Shown: one piece after another, positions 12,334 to 28,870 of the stretch
Numbering within the stretch: position 1 is the stretch's first letter
Layout of the letters: every line of letters begins with the position of its first letter
Origin: Schistosoma mansoni
Taxonomy: Eukaryota; Platyhelminthes; Trematoda; Strigeidida; Schistosomatidae
DNA: 64,000 bases
Direction of reading: 5' to 3'
Assembly (NCBI RefSeq): GCF_000237925.1
Contig: NW_017386042.1
Location: 62,001 to 126,000, forward strand
The notes under the pieces: model-generated
The model's input: only the letters and a program-made list of their open reading frames with translations
What the model was told of the DNA's origin: nothing
Databases searched by the model: none
Translations under genes and position numbers: made by a program

Positions 12334-13520
12334 ACTTACGCCTGTTACCCACAATGGAGTATAGGCTGCTGACCAGTATTCTCCAACCCACTCTGTCCTG
12401 GGCCTTCCTTCTAGCTCCATCCAGTTGTTGTCCATTCTTCTCATGTCTGTTTCCGTTTCTCCGCCCAGTGTCTTCTTTGGTCTTCCTCTTTTCCTTTGAC
12501 CTTCAGGATTCCATGTGAGGGTTTGTCTTGTGACACAACTGGATGACTTCCTCAAAGTGTGCCCAATCCACTTCCAACGCTTCTTCTTGATTTCTTCCTC
12601 CACTGGAATCTGGTTTGTTGTCTCCCACAGTAACTTGTTGCTGATAGTGTCTGGCCAACGGATCCGAAGTATTTTGCGTAGACAGCTGTTAATAAACACT
12701 TGTATCTTCTGGATGATGGCTTTCGTAGTTTTCCACGTCTCCGCCCCATACAGTAGAACTGTCTTGACATTTGTATTGAAAATTCTAACTTTGGTGTTGG
12801 TTGACAGTTGTTTTTAGTTTCAGATGTTCTTCAGTTGTAGGTATGCTGCTCTTGCTTCGCCGATTCTCACCTTCACATCTGCATCTGATCCACCGTGTTC
12901 ATCAATGATGCTGCCCAGATATGTAAAGGTTTCCACATCCTCCAAAGCTTCTCCGTCAAGTGTAATTGATTGGTGCATATTGTATTGTATCGGAGAGTCT
13001 TGCTTTTCCCTTTGTGTATATTGAGACCTACTGCTGAGGCTGCTGCCACACTGGTTGTTTTCTCCTGCATTTGTTGTTGCGTTTGTGATAGAGGAGCCAG
13101 ATCATCTGCGAAGTCTAAGTCGTCAAGCTGCATCCTGCCTGTCCACTGTATCCCATGCTTTCCTCCAGATGTTGACGTCTTCATGATCCAGTCGCTCACC
13201 AGGAGAAAGAGAAAGGGTGAGAGTAAGCAATTTTGCATGAAACCGGTCTTTACTTCAAACGAGTCGGTGAGCTGACCTCCGTGGACGATTTTGCGGTTTA
13301 ATCCATCATAGGAGTTCCGTATGATATTGACTATCTTCTCAGGCACGCCGTAGTGTCGAAGAAGCCTCCATAGTGTTGTTCTGTCCACGCTATCAAATGC
13401 TTACTCGTAGTCGATGGAGTTGATGTGGAGTGATGAATTCCATTCAATTGATTGTTTCACAATGATCTGTAATGTTGCGATCTGGTCTGGGCACGATCGA
13501 TCCTTGAGGAATCCAGCCTT
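12334..13520 (-). mobile_element. RTE-clade non-LTR retrotransposon, 5'-truncated (copy B)
   Basis: Read on the minus strand this is the same element as 1-1877. A 100-codon antisense frame is identical in the two copies (12515-12817 against 1381-1683). Motifs are DRTTLWRLLRHYGVPEKIVN (about 13330-13388) and DLDFADDLAPLSQTQQQMQE (about 13090). The conserved 3' tip lies at the low-coordinate end (CGCCTGTTACC at 12340) with only a very short tail. The 5' end is truncated inside the RT near 13520, as is usual for target-primed insertion. I saw no target site duplication. Confidence 0.85.
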
Positions 13521-16401
13521 TTAATGCAGAAGTTAGACGTCTAATCTAACACTAAGAGCAGGTTCACAACGGTGAACGTGGCCACAATCAATCGACATGT
13601 CAAGGCTTGGTTATGCAGGTGCGGTTATCCTGTATAACCTCTTGGTTTTTGTATAAAATATATTACTCTATTCCTAACTCAAATGTGTTCTTCAGAAATT
13701 CTAGACGTTACATTGCTGATCGCTACTGCAGGACGAGTCAGTGTGACCTCCATGTGAAATCGTATAGATTATTTGATCACATCATGATAAACCCACAATC
13801 TTGGGGTCAGGTCTATTATTATGGTAGTACTAATACCGAGGTAGACTATGTTTTTACGAAGGGACGATTTTAAACAGCGCAATCACTAAACATCTCTTGG
13901 GTTTAAGACATCAGTCCGATGCCTTGTAGTCTTTCAGAATGATTAGTACGTATCTCAGACCCAGTGTTCTAACGTTTGCTGAATCCGTTGCTATCAGTCT
14001 TCAAAACCCTGATTGTGTGTTCCAAAGGAGATGGTTATTAATATTCCCTTGTCTTGGTGACAAATATGTCTTCGTTGCATCATGAAAATTTCTTAAAACT
14101 CTTTCACTTGATTACATCACTATGTATTTTTGTTTCGACGGTCTTCTGGACAAGTGGTCTTATTTTATCACCCGAGCTCTTCTCATTTTTAATCTTATCA
14201 GCGTTTACTCATTACGTAACAACTTGTTTGTAGGCTTTGGGATCCCTATTAGAGTTAATGTTGTAAAATGTCTTTTATGTATGGGTACATATTTAAGATA
14301 TTCAATTCAGTTTATAAAATTTGTTCACACCCTTGCTATACTATACCGATGTATCTTTAAAGCAACTTCCAGTTAAACTCTATCATTAGAGTGAAATAAA
14401 TATATTTTGTGATTATGTTTTTAGACATCCCAGGTTGTAAGAAGTGGCGAGGACCAGACAAAATAAAACGAATTCGTGCTATTCCGCTAAGATCTTTGTT
14501 CTTGTTTTCTTCAAGAAGATAAGGGGAACTATGTGTATGAGATTTAGTGATTCTTCCACTGTACTTATAGACCATATACTATTACCAGTTTTATTCTCAG
14601 GATTCCATGTATATATTATACACTATTAATATTTCTATCGAAGTCTCTAAATCGTACAGTTAAACTTAGGGTTATCTCATCATCACACATTTGGGAATCT
14701 ACGATCAACTTTCACATTCACTGTCTATATACAAATGAAATTGGATTAAGATTAAAAATCCTCCAATTCAGAGAGGTAATACTCAGAAAATATTAAGTTA
14801 CTTACTTGTGTGAAGCTTGAGTGGCCAGTGATGTGTACAACGACGGGTTTTACCATAGTGATTTCAGGCTGCTTTATAACTGCAAACTAAATAATGTAGA
14901 TGTTAAGGTTGCACTTTACAAAACCTACGTTAAACTGACTAAGATGATATCAAGGTTGATCTTGAAAATTATATTGACTGAATGAATACGACTCTTTCGG
15001 CACAGATGAATGACTGAATATAGGGAAACGTTCCTACAGTCGATCAACTAAGTCATCCATACATATCAGCCACACATCAGATCCTCCAGCTGTGATTACA
15101 AGATCATTTGAATTGGGCCACAGATTGTATAGTAAACGACTCATTAAGTGTTCCGGAAAAGTCGTGAAGGACAGAAAGGACTGTCAGGTTCGTTTAACAA
15201 AACTCGTGAAGGGCAACAACAAATATTGTAATAACCCAACAAGAACAAGCACGTCACACTCATTAAACATTCTGCATTCAGATTCATTACCAGTAAATAG
15301 ACTCACAAAGGTGTTGCTAAATTTTTCGCTAAAGAACTCTACGCAAAACTAAACGCCATATCTACCCAACCTATTCCATATTGGACTGATGAACGTGTAT
15401 TTTGTGCCATTAAAAGCCAACGATTATAAGGCTCTTGAAAATATATATTAATCCGCACGTTTGGAGGAAGTTTGACTCAGAGTCCAATAAATATATGAAG
15501 ATCTAGTTCACCATCCTTCCGTCCCTCTCTTCCAGTGCTTAAACATCCATGGTTAACAGCTTTCTGACTATAAAAACGTATATTTGAATATACATGGAGG
15601 TCGCAAAAGTATGAGATACCAGCAACAGGTCAGTTCTCTTATCTTCCGAAATAGTAGGTGTTAAGCAGTTAAAATGACACAAACGTGTTTGCCACAACTG
15701 TTCAATCCATCTGAGTCTTTCAGATTTCCTTAACACATTTGATCTCTTAAGTTGGACAGGAGTAGTGTGACTCAACTTTCATCGAAGTCACATCTCGAGG
15801 CTAATATCTATTGTGGATTATCCTTCTTTGGTATCGGAGTACTGTGGTCACTTTGATGATCGTATGAAACAAATGACGTTACGAAAGAAATTTGATAATA
15901 AGAATAGGTTGGAAGAGCAAAATGCAATCTCTGCTTCGTGGCCCAGTCCATAGTGTTAGATTAATTACTGAACGTTGGTCATCATTGAATTTGGTTATGT
16001 TCAACGCTCAGTGGTCTGTCGTCCAACATAGAAGTGGTTCAACCTAATGGATGATTTGGCTAGATCTCAGTGACATTTCACTGACCCTATATGCATCAGC
16101 ACTAAATTGCACCCGAGATTACTTCAAAGTAGAACACGAATGAACACACAAACACATGGGTGAAATTCAATAAAAACTTACCAATCTTTTTAACAGTTAA
16201 GAATTGCTGAGGAGCAAACACAGAAAAGCTAATGAGTTCGCACTAACTCACCACAAAGTTAGTGGTAAAACTGAATTTAAACAGATTCCTACATCAGTCT
16301 TTAAAGTTGGTCTGATTATACGACCTTGAGGCGTTTAGTTAACCAATTCGGGCGCTAATCACAACTTGCTTGTATTCCCGTGATAAGTTCAAAGATTTTA
16401 T
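13521..16401. other. intergenic region upstream of DCAF12
   Basis: Open frames of 60-90 codons (13607-13873, 14122-14376, 15092-15352) show no recognisable domain. No clear TATA or CCAAT element stands out near the DCAF12 start. The region presumably holds the DCAF12 promoter and 5' UTR. Confidence 0.4.
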
Positions 16402-19400
16402 ATGGTACCTCCTACTAAACGTAAGGCTTTTAATGGACAGGTAAGGTTTTTAGATTCACCAGCAGTCGGTCTCTACTTTAGAAACTCAAACCAATCATAA
16501 AGTTACTGCGTTCTCGTGAATTAGGCACGAGTCAGTACATTGGTACGGGTCAGATACCTGAGTCTTCATCTAAATTCCCATTCGTGTGGCAAAGACGCAG
16601 TCTGAATCCTGGCCATAGAAATAAAATCTTCGCTTGCCAGTGGATTACCAATAACCATGTTGTCTATGGTACAAAATGTAACAATTTAGTTCTATATGAC
16701 TGCACCTCAAATGAAAGCTTTAACATTCCTTTGATAAAATCAGCTACTCCGTATGGAAATTATATTCTTAATGTATCAATATTTTAGATCCGCAAATCAA
16801 ATTAACCCTTGTGCTTGTGGCATTCATTCCATACAACTCAATACATCGAAAACTTTCGTAGCTACAGGGGGAGATAATGTCAATCATATCGGAGTCTATA
16901 GATTGTCGGAATTTTCTCCTCACTGTTTACTTTGCGTAAGTCAAAGCACGGTATGGTTAGATCTCATAAACTTTATACTCCAATAGATCTCTTGTTCTGA
17001 ACAGTGATATGATTAGATATGAGTTCACATTGATGAATTCTGGTCACTTTAAACTAGATGCAGACTTACTAAGCTGTCTTCACCGTAACAAGCTGGTAGT
17101 GATAAACGTCAGATTACGTGGCCGGAAATCAGTTAAGATGAGGGTGACTCATTCTCTATCCATTTGAATTTTTCTAAAAAATCTATTGCATTTATTGATC
17201 AACGGGTTCTTGTACTCAACCTAGAGACACGCTTTATGTATGAGGGCTAGTCATTAATATCCTGCTGCCGAGAAAAAACTAGCTGAAATAGGAGTGGTTG
17301 GAAGTCGAGCGAATCTACCATTACGTCTCCGCCATCAACGGTTGCTGCATGTTAAAGGTCTCAACATAAACACAATGCGTTTATCCATTTTATGAAGGAT
17401 AGGGAGTGAAGTAGTCGAACGCGTCGACAACTTCACTTATCTTGGAAGTCTGATCAGACCTAATGGGTTGGTTTATGACGAAGTCTCTACACGGATTCAG
17501 GAAGCTCTTTTGGCTTTTTTCAACTTACATCACCTATGGCGAAGGCGAGTTATCCGTCTATCAATTAAGGGACGAGTATACTACGCAGCAGTTCGCTCTG
17601 TTCTACTTTACGACTGTGAAACATGGCCATTAAGAGTAGAAGATACTCGTAAGTTACTAGTCTTTGATCACAGATGTCTTAGAAATATTGCTCGCATCTA
17701 CTGGGATCACCGGGTAAGTAATAGTGAGGTTATAAACAGGGTATTAGGGAATGATGGTAAATCAGTTGATGAGGTAATGAATCTTCATTGACTGAGATGA
17801 TTGGGCCACATGTCACATATGCTTGAATACCGATTACCATGACGTGCTATGCTGACTAGTATTGGGGATGGTTGGAAAAGAGTTAGGGATGGTCAAACCA
17901 AAACGTGGCATCAGTGCTTAAAGTCACTAACTTCTAGTCTAAGCAATGTTGGTAGATGCAGACTACTTGGTTGGGGTCCGCGCGACTATCGTAACTAATG
18001 GTTGGAGACTGTGACATGGCTGAGAATCGATCACAATGGCGTAGGTGTATACACTCTTTGTTTTCCCTTAAACTATGAGATTAAAATTACTTCATATCCT
18101 TATATACAACCTTTCTTTTATATATTAAGACCATTAAATTAACTACTATGAATTCGGTGTTCATTTTGTTGTGCTAACGTGGTATGACAACCTGGAACGA
18201 CGCATATATGTGCCTGGTCCTACGTTGTAGCTGACTGACTGATCCATTTTATGAACCTACTAAGGAAATCTGACCTTTCTAACTAGAGACTCAGAGGTCT
18301 TTACAAACCAGAATAGTTCAAATTACATAGAAATAGTGCGCATCCGCACAGTGTTCTTCGTTGCTTCATTTGCATGTGCGTCGCCTAAATCGATCAGCAT
18401 GTCGGTACATTCCTATGGGTAAATAGTTGAAGGTGGCAAATAGTTTTCACGTTTTGTTGATTATACCTTTATGTACTTCAAAGCTGGACATTCGAACCTT
18501 TGCTTAGTTACTATGTTGTACTTAATGGTACTCATACTGTGTATCTGCTTGAAATAAGGGTTTGAAACATTGTGTCCTCAAATTTTGCATATGTAGTTAT
18601 TTTATAAGTCCTTTTGACCACTTATTACACGAAAAATCAATATTAATTTTTTTTAACCTACACTAGGCGTTTAAGTTAGTTTTTGTTCCCTAACTGTAAT
18701 TTTTAGGATTGCCATAATGATTGGGTTTTTGATTTACGGTGGTTGGATGATACCTGTTTGGCGTCATGTTCGCGAGACTCATCGTTAGCTTTATGGCGGA
18801 TTCCATCTTCTGAACAAAACCCTAACAATGACAGTAGAATATACCGAAGTGCCGATGCCACTTCAGATTCATCTGTATTCCATATCCGACGTCCTATCGC
18901 GTATGCCATGTCATCTACACCTAATGATCGTTTTCGTGCTTTGGAGTATCTTCCGACTCAGACAAGCCTTGCAGTTGTATCAATGTCGCGTCGCCTATAC
19001 TTATATGATGCTGTTCGAATGGGTTTGGATAAACGGACACGTCCGATTTACACCTTAGTTTTGAGAGATGCTTATCAGGTTGGTTAATGCCTGTATTGTA
19101 AATTTACCGTAATGTTTATTATTAACGTGCATATTAAGTAGCGATGCTGTTTGGACGTCAGTTCACTTGAACATTAAATGACCGTGTTGCATCCTGAGAG
19201 AAAATAAAATTAGATGGTTGTGAAATTTATTAAAAATGGTGAGTTATAGAAGCAACCTCGTTGATGTATAGAACTTTAAGTCGTTTTTAATGGAAGCCAC
19301 TGACACTGGTTGTATCGTATCGAATAAAGTCGGTTATTGTGTGAAATTTACTAAATCGACTTGGAATGAAAATGTGTACAGATATAGAATGTCTAGCTTC

Positions 19401-22214
19401 CATAGGTTTCAGCTGGCAATTCTGAGTTATTGCGCTGCCACGCAAATAATAAATTGACAACATTCTTTAAATGTATGATCTTTGATGCTCAAACTTTTGT
19501 AAATTCGACGTTTTTTCAATTCTATTAAAGAGAAGAGAGCCATGCTGGAACAATACTCTTTTGCACTATCCGGTATAACGGTAAAATAACATAAGTAGTG
19601 TTCAGTTAATCACCTTTTGTAGTGTAACTGTTAAGTTAGACTAGTTTGTTTTCTAGTTTCGAGTGTGGCTTCATTAAATGAACATAATAATCATATATAC
19701 ACTTTCTGCAAAACTAAAAGCATACATGTTTGTCCTTTTTAAGATATATTCACTTACTTGGAAATACCGATTGTTGATTAAATACACCTACCAAAAGCCC
19801 CCAAATGCCCTGGTACGGCCGAGAGTGGGGAGAGTCCGCTCTCACTCTCGAAATGCTTTCACATGGCCACGCGTATATAGCCTCTGCCAGGGAAGTCCTA
19901 CTCACTGCCTTTTCACACCACGGGTGTTGTTTACGAAATCGAGAAGACGAAAAGCGAATGTCCAGTGCTTTAAGCGGGTTGGTGGACACTGCGAGTCCAC
20001 GTAGGGGAGTTGGAAAACCACAATTCCAAACCAATGGTGCAAATGGGCTCCAGTATCCTGAAGCAACAAATGGCGTATGAATCAATCGTTGGCCACCGGC
20101 TACCATGGGACTGCATCTCCTTACGATACTCCACTGCCTTGTGGTTCAGATCTTTAGGTCAAAGACTCGGGGTGTGGCCCCCTAAGAAAACCACCTACTT
20201 CAGTTTGGGCTTCTGGGCAGTATCACAGCCCTCACACAAATCGAATGAGATGTGTTAGGCGCATATGTATTTGGTGCTTCCTTGTACCAATATCTATGTG
20301 TTTAAATAAATAAATAAATAACACCTACCAAAAAACAATCTATTAGGCTTCAATATAAGCTTTAGAAATCTTTACTTTTATTTATCTTTGGCAAGTGTAT
20401 TTAATATTTACTGGTCACAAACGGGAACTTTCTAAGCACCATCAAGAGTCAGATCAACCAAATTAATTTGAAAGCACTTTCAAATCACAAATGTCCACTT
20501 GTCTGTAGTTTTGTGTTGCCTATCTTCTACAGCTCTGAGCAGCAGACGTGTTTTAGAGCATACCGCACTGTTTTACTGTATTTACATTTTGGCGATTCAA
20601 TGATTCACATTGATTCAGTTTAATTCAATAAAAGAATACAGGAAGAAGTACTATAAGATTAAAGTAGATCAAAAAACAGTGTGAGTCAATAATTGATAAT
20701 ACTGTGTCCACTAAACACAAAATAACTATTAAGTCTGTCAGCACCATTGCTATTAATTCCGAATGACTCGTACCTCATGTAGAAGTAAAATGCATGTAAG
20801 ACATTCATTGATAAACGATAAGCATATAAACAATCGGGCAACAACAACTGATACGACTACTAAATTTTTCCAAGTTATGATTTTTCTTCGTTCAACTGTT
20901 GTCTCAACCAAATAATTTTATTTTTCTCTTCCAAACGACGTGATAATCAAATATAATGAAAACAAACTAAGCAAACCTAATGCGAAACTATGCCTCATTT
21001 CACCTTACTTCTGCTGTTATCGTTTGTTTCGGGTTGTAATGCTTTTTTAAAAGCTATCTCAATTGTAAAAACTATCAGTAATGGTTAATTTCAGTTCACT
21101 TACTTCAGACCACTAAAATTTGTTGGTTCTTTTATTTTAAATTTCATTTTAGGAAGCTGTAGCTCTTCGACGTTGGCCATCTGAACCTAATTGCATAGCG
21201 CTTGCAACTCATCATTGTGTACTTTTGTTTGACATTCGATGTTCTACAGTCAAGGTTGGAGCTGCAGCACGCTGTATACTTCCCCCATTAGATGTATCAG
21301 GTGTCCGATCTTTAAACTTTGCTGGATCAGTTCTGTCTTATGGCACTTCCAGTGGTCAAGTGCACTTTTATGACCTTAGAAGTGATCATCATTTGCCAAT
21401 ACAGTTGGACGTTGGGCCTGGTTGGTTGAAACCACAAACATGTGACGAATTCGAGGTACCGTCTTCTGTCTCTCCTTCAGTTGCCCCTGTTTCCAGACCG
21501 ATTTCACAACCTCAAGCAGTAGTTCCAAGTTCTTCTAACTGGAATACACCTTCTCCACCACCTTCCCCTGCACATCCAGCTCTTTTGACACGGTCTCTAA
21601 ATACTGTTCGTTCATCACAACTTAGGGCTGAAGTTGTTAACAATATACGTGTTCGTTTAGACAGAATCCAGCATCGTTTGTCGAGTTTACGTAATCGGCG
21701 TAGCATGGCAGTGGCTGGAGCTTTAAACACCTATCCAGTTGTCGAGGCATCAGTGTCTGACAGGTCGATTTATGCTAATCTTCGAAGTGATACACATCAA
21801 CAGAATACCACTACAGAGAATGGTAATGATTCTCCATTGTCCGAATCATACTTCCCAGTTGATGACCTCCAGTCAAACATAAACAATGAGACTACGACTG
21901 TGGGTTATCCGAATGGCAATAATCAAAGTTCAAGTGAATCAAATGAAATTGATACACCTTCTACACATGTAGTAATGCCTTTTGGTTTACCACGTTTACA
22001 AATCCGTGACCCACATTTAGGACCTATTTTTTTAGGAATGAATTATTTTGGCAATATACATTCTGATTTTGTATCTTTTCCTACATTTTTCAACCAACGT
22101 CGAATGCTGGCTGTTTATACACATGAATATGACCCTTCAGGTACACGTTTGTTCACAGCGGGTGGTCCAATCGCTTCAACATTTCATGGGAATGTCGCTG
22201 CCTTATGGGAGTAA
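16402..22214 (+). CDS. DCAF12: DDB1- and CUL4-associated factor 12 (WD40 substrate receptor)
   Basis: Five exons by homology and splice sites: 16402-16440, 16482-16750, 16788-16935, 18707-19078, 21153-22214. All introns are GT-AG, the phases close, and the product is 629 aa (human about 453). The start gives a basic N-terminus (MVPPTKRKAFNGQ), like the lysine/arginine-rich start of DCAF12. Family signatures in order are RNKIFACQW and VVYGTKCN (exon 2), CGIHSIQLN with TFVATGGDN (exon 3), DTCLASCSRDSSLALWRI (exon 4, a WD repeat), LLFDIRC and GQVHFYDLRSD (exon 5), and the C-terminal blade GTRLFTAGGPIASTFHGN. Known role: the WD40 propeller docks on DDB1 in CRL4 ligases and reads acidic C-terminal degrons; I assume this is conserved. 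Residues about 370-590 are a Ser/Pro/Asn/Thr-rich insert absent from the human protein, placed before the last blade. Introns 3 and 4 hold repeats. Confidence 0.93.
17405..18236 (+). mobile_element. second-family RTE (SR2-like) retrotransposon, 3' fragment
   Basis: Lies in DCAF12 intron 3 in sense orientation. It encodes the C-terminal region of the element's RT protein: [51 protein letters not shown] and WHQCLKSLTSSLSNVGRCRL. It ends in a 3' UTR and a short (CTGA)n tail near 18225-18240. Several stops are present (17790, 17842). The same region, more decayed, is at 45600-46425. Confidence 0.8.
19797..20320 (+). mobile_element. 524-bp non-autonomous retroposon with 13-bp target site duplication
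   Basis: A repeat in DCAF12 intron 4, bounded by a perfect 13-bp direct repeat (ACACCTACCAAAA at 19784-19796 and 20321-20333). It ends in a (TAAA)n tail, the signature of target-primed retroposition. The 5' end holds a near-palindrome (GAGAGTGGGGAGAG against CTCTCACTCTC, about 19821-19852). Open frames exist on both strands (80-118 codons) but show no known domain. I see no tRNA-like A/B boxes. Other copies are at 35936-36456 (-), 39043-39571 (-) and, partial, at 40728-40945 (+). I infer mobilisation by one of the resident non-LTR elements. Confidence 0.8.
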
Positions 22215-25021
22215 AGCTTGTATTTTACTAGTACTACTATTTGTTTTATTTCACCAACGGTCTTTCTATATGTATGCGTATGCGTGTTCGCACATAACTT
22301 ACTGACCATTAGAAAATCCACTCACGTAATGTATTTACTTTTCTTGTTATTGTCAAAATCTTTTTCTTACTTGTTTCTTCAGTGTTAATGTATCTATTTG
22401 CTTATTTTCTCCTTGACATGCTCACTATATATATTCTTCATTATCCTTATCTATGTAGACTGTTTTATCACTACTTGGATGCTTTATGCTGTTTATACTG
22501 TAGCTCTACTGTTGTTCACTTCTGTGATTTCATTTCAGCATCTTTTTATCTATGTTCAGAAGTTAATTTGTTGTTTATACTTGTCCTAGGTTAATAATAG
22601 CTGAATTGTTTATAATCATATTTGCATTCAAAATAATTATAACATCTATAGATAATTATCAAGCGAATTCAGATATTCACTCATTTCTGATTACATTTCA
22701 TGTTCACACTACACGAACATTTACTTTATTTTCCAAGGCTTTCTTATATACAACAAAATTTCTGTATAGTCTGTACATATTACTTTCTGATTAATAACAA
22801 ATAAATCGTATTTTTCTCGCGTTCATTTTGTAGTATTTTTGTTTATTTGCAAATTGTTTTCCGTTGAAATTCGGCTTTCATCTTGGTTTGTAGTTGTTAT
22901 CTGTTAATTTTAATTCCCATTTATCCATACAGTAAAGTTAGTCCTGATTTTTGGAGGTGTTATTAATAAGTAAGGTTGTTGGCGTACACTTGATTGATTA
23001 TTTCTGGTTTTAATTGGTGCAATCACGTAAAAACACTCCCATACACACCATATTTGTAGAAGTTGTACCTTACGGCTGGGGAATGCAGTCGTCAATTGTG
23101 AGTCGATTCAATACGGTACTGCGCAGTTGTATGAACAGTATGAGTCAGTAGAGGTTATCAATTGCTAAGGCCATGGGCTTTATTGGTCGTGATAATTAGA
23201 GGTTATATCACTCATTTATGAGTCACTATTTGGTCAGGGTGGAGGAATGCGAACACAGATCAAACCTAATCAAAATCAATCCATTAATCTGTTAGGATTA
23301 ATGTATATTTACTATCTAGGAACTAAAATGTGCCTGGACTTGATGGTTAAAGACGTTTAATTAAACATTATAAATTACAGTGCAGTAACAGAAATCGGTT
23401 TATGGTTCCAATCATTGCAAATTAAACAACTTATTGTCTTGATTATTTCTACTTACCTTTTGTAGTTTGTTTACAAATGATTACTAATTGATTGTACTTG
23501 TACAAAACTGGTTCTAAATAAATTACCTCGACTATTTTACCGAATTCCGCATTCTAGTTAGGTCATATTTGTGAGTTTTCAGGTGAAACATTTTCTGCCG
23601 ATATAATAAAGTGTTTTGTCAAAGGTTCACTGTAAAACGTATGATTGGGAGATGTTTGGTTTGTTAAACATATATTACTCTTACACTTTTCATTTCATTT
23701 AGCAAAATAAGTTACTTCTGGGTAATGAGTAGTCACAAAGGAAACTAATTTCCATTCCTTTTAAAGCACCCACTGGGATTTCAAAGAAATTCCATGTTGA
23801 GTATTGTGAAGGGATAAACAATCAGTGGGAAATTAATGTATTTTTGGATAAAAAAAATAAGTTGGTGTAATTGTTGTGTTTCACGTTACATGATATTTAA
23901 TTGGTCCTTTTTTGATTAATTTGGCGAAATATGTTAACTGTTAACTTGCTGTGATGGTAACAATTCAGCAGTGAAAAGTTAATTTCATCAACAAATACTG
24001 GTTTAATAATCCGGATTACGAAGACATAAATTCTAACAAATATTAGTGAAAAAGATTAACACCTGTGCTAGTCATCATAACAACACCTGCCTTTACTCAC
24101 TGTTGTTGGATTCTTAACTTTGAATCAAAAATTTGAAGTTTGACACCAAATTGAACTAGAAAGTTTCTTTTTCGAGGTGTAATCATTAAAGTCGGTTCAA
24201 AAATGTTTTGTCTTGCAATTCGATAATCTAGCCTTTCATATTATAGAATTCTTACAGAATCATAGACAAGCCACATACCGGTTCTTCTATTTTTCTTATC
24301 ACAAAACGTTCGTTTTTAATGGGGTATTTGCAGGTACAAAACTAGAAGCCAACTTTTGGGTTAGATTTCAGTGAAAACTGACTATGGGGATGTCTTGATA
24401 TAGGTTTATTTAATCTATTTTGGATGTTTGATAATAATCTAGAAATATGTCTAGACAACTTAAACTGTTTACGTGCCAGCAGTACATTAGATGGACATAT
24501 TCTTTCGGAGTGTTAAACACTTCATTGACGAGTTACCCTCAGACTCCAGAAATCACACTTACGAATCCAGTATTAGCGTTGTAGTGATCTCATTTCACTG
24601 TGAAAGCTAGAATAAGGAGGAGATTAACGAAATCGTGGGTTGTTTTTCGATTCAAATTGTATGGCTAACTTTATGTCATAATCGTTCACAGAACTGTAGT
24701 TAATGAAGTAGAACAGTTTTACTAGAGGAAATCAGTAGCTAGGGAATTTTAGTGGTACGAATCGAGATGTATCTCGTATTTTATGGTTTGACTTTACGAA
24801 TCTTTGATTCCATTTTTATCATTTTATCCCTGTTCATCGTATTTTTGTTAAGTGATGATTGTTCATTACCGTGGATGTTTTGTGATACTCTCGCCGTTAA
24901 CTGAAGCAAATTTTTTTGTGTAAGAGCACTTGTTACCTACACTCATTCGGTTACTTTTCTGTTCATTGATTTCACTTTAAATGACCTGATTCCCCCCTGC
25001 AGGATCAATTTCTTCCTGACA
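22215..25021. other. DCAF12 3' UTR and intergenic region
   Basis: A plausible polyadenylation signal AATAAA is at 22800-22805, about 590 bp after the DCAF12 stop. The T-rich 22215-22800 stretch fits a schistosome 3' UTR. The rest (22850-25021) shows no gene, RNA or repeat I can name. Confidence 0.5.
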
Positions 25022-25032
25022 ACTTTCAACCC

Positions 25033-28195
<3,163 letters not shown>

Positions 28196-28439
28196 ACTTT
28201 CAACCCCCTGACTCCAAAATGGAGTGCACGTGAAATCGAATCACTCAAACTGGTGATCATGTTGCAACTTGATCGACTGAGTCCAGTCAACTCTAAGGAC
28301 TGGACAAAAACGATATTTATCACTAATCAACGTATATTTCCAATTTAACCATAGAACCTACGGATAAACGAAAGAAACGCTAATGGGATCACCATTATAG
28401 GGACTTATTATAGAAGCAATGGTACAGAGACTGGAAGTC

Positions 28440-28870
28440 TCGATTTTACTAGTGATTCTTGAATTCGTTGTATGGACGACTCATTCGTCATCATCAAAAA
28501 AGATGAGCTGAAAGACACCTTCAATTCGGTCAACAACGTCTTCGATAAATGAATATCTTTCAAAAGAACGGCTATCCACAAATCTTCGTCAAAAGATATC
28601 AGTCCAACTCCTCAGCGAAATTAAAATCGAATACAAAAACCAACAAACTGACTATCCTATCATATATAGAAGACATCAGAAATTACGAGACTATTAAATG
28701 CGTTTAGAATAGTGTAATACATGACCCAGCAAATCACTCCAATTCGTCTTATAGTAACCAAAGAATGAAATAAAAGGAAAACTGAATATCACCTACAATA
28801 TAAACTGTTCCAATCGTGAGAAACACTACATCGGAGCTACACCACACAGGTTTTTTTAGTGCTGTATAAA
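28440..28870 (+). mobile_element. Penelope-like element RT/endonuclease remnant
   Basis: The + strand reads RCMDDSFVIIKKDELKDTFN near 28450, matching the catalytic YxDD motif and following strand of a Penelope-type RT. After many stops comes EKHYIGATPHRF near 28820-28855, matching the GIY-YIG start (YIG followed by T). The interval between the two motifs is normal in order but short. It is non-functional. Confidence 0.6.

Noticed and set aside
22048-22794. Hydrophobic open frames (62-85 codons) as membrane proteins
   Set aside because: They overlap the DCAF12 last exon in another frame or the T-rich 3' UTR; T-rich sequence always yields Phe/Leu-rich frames.
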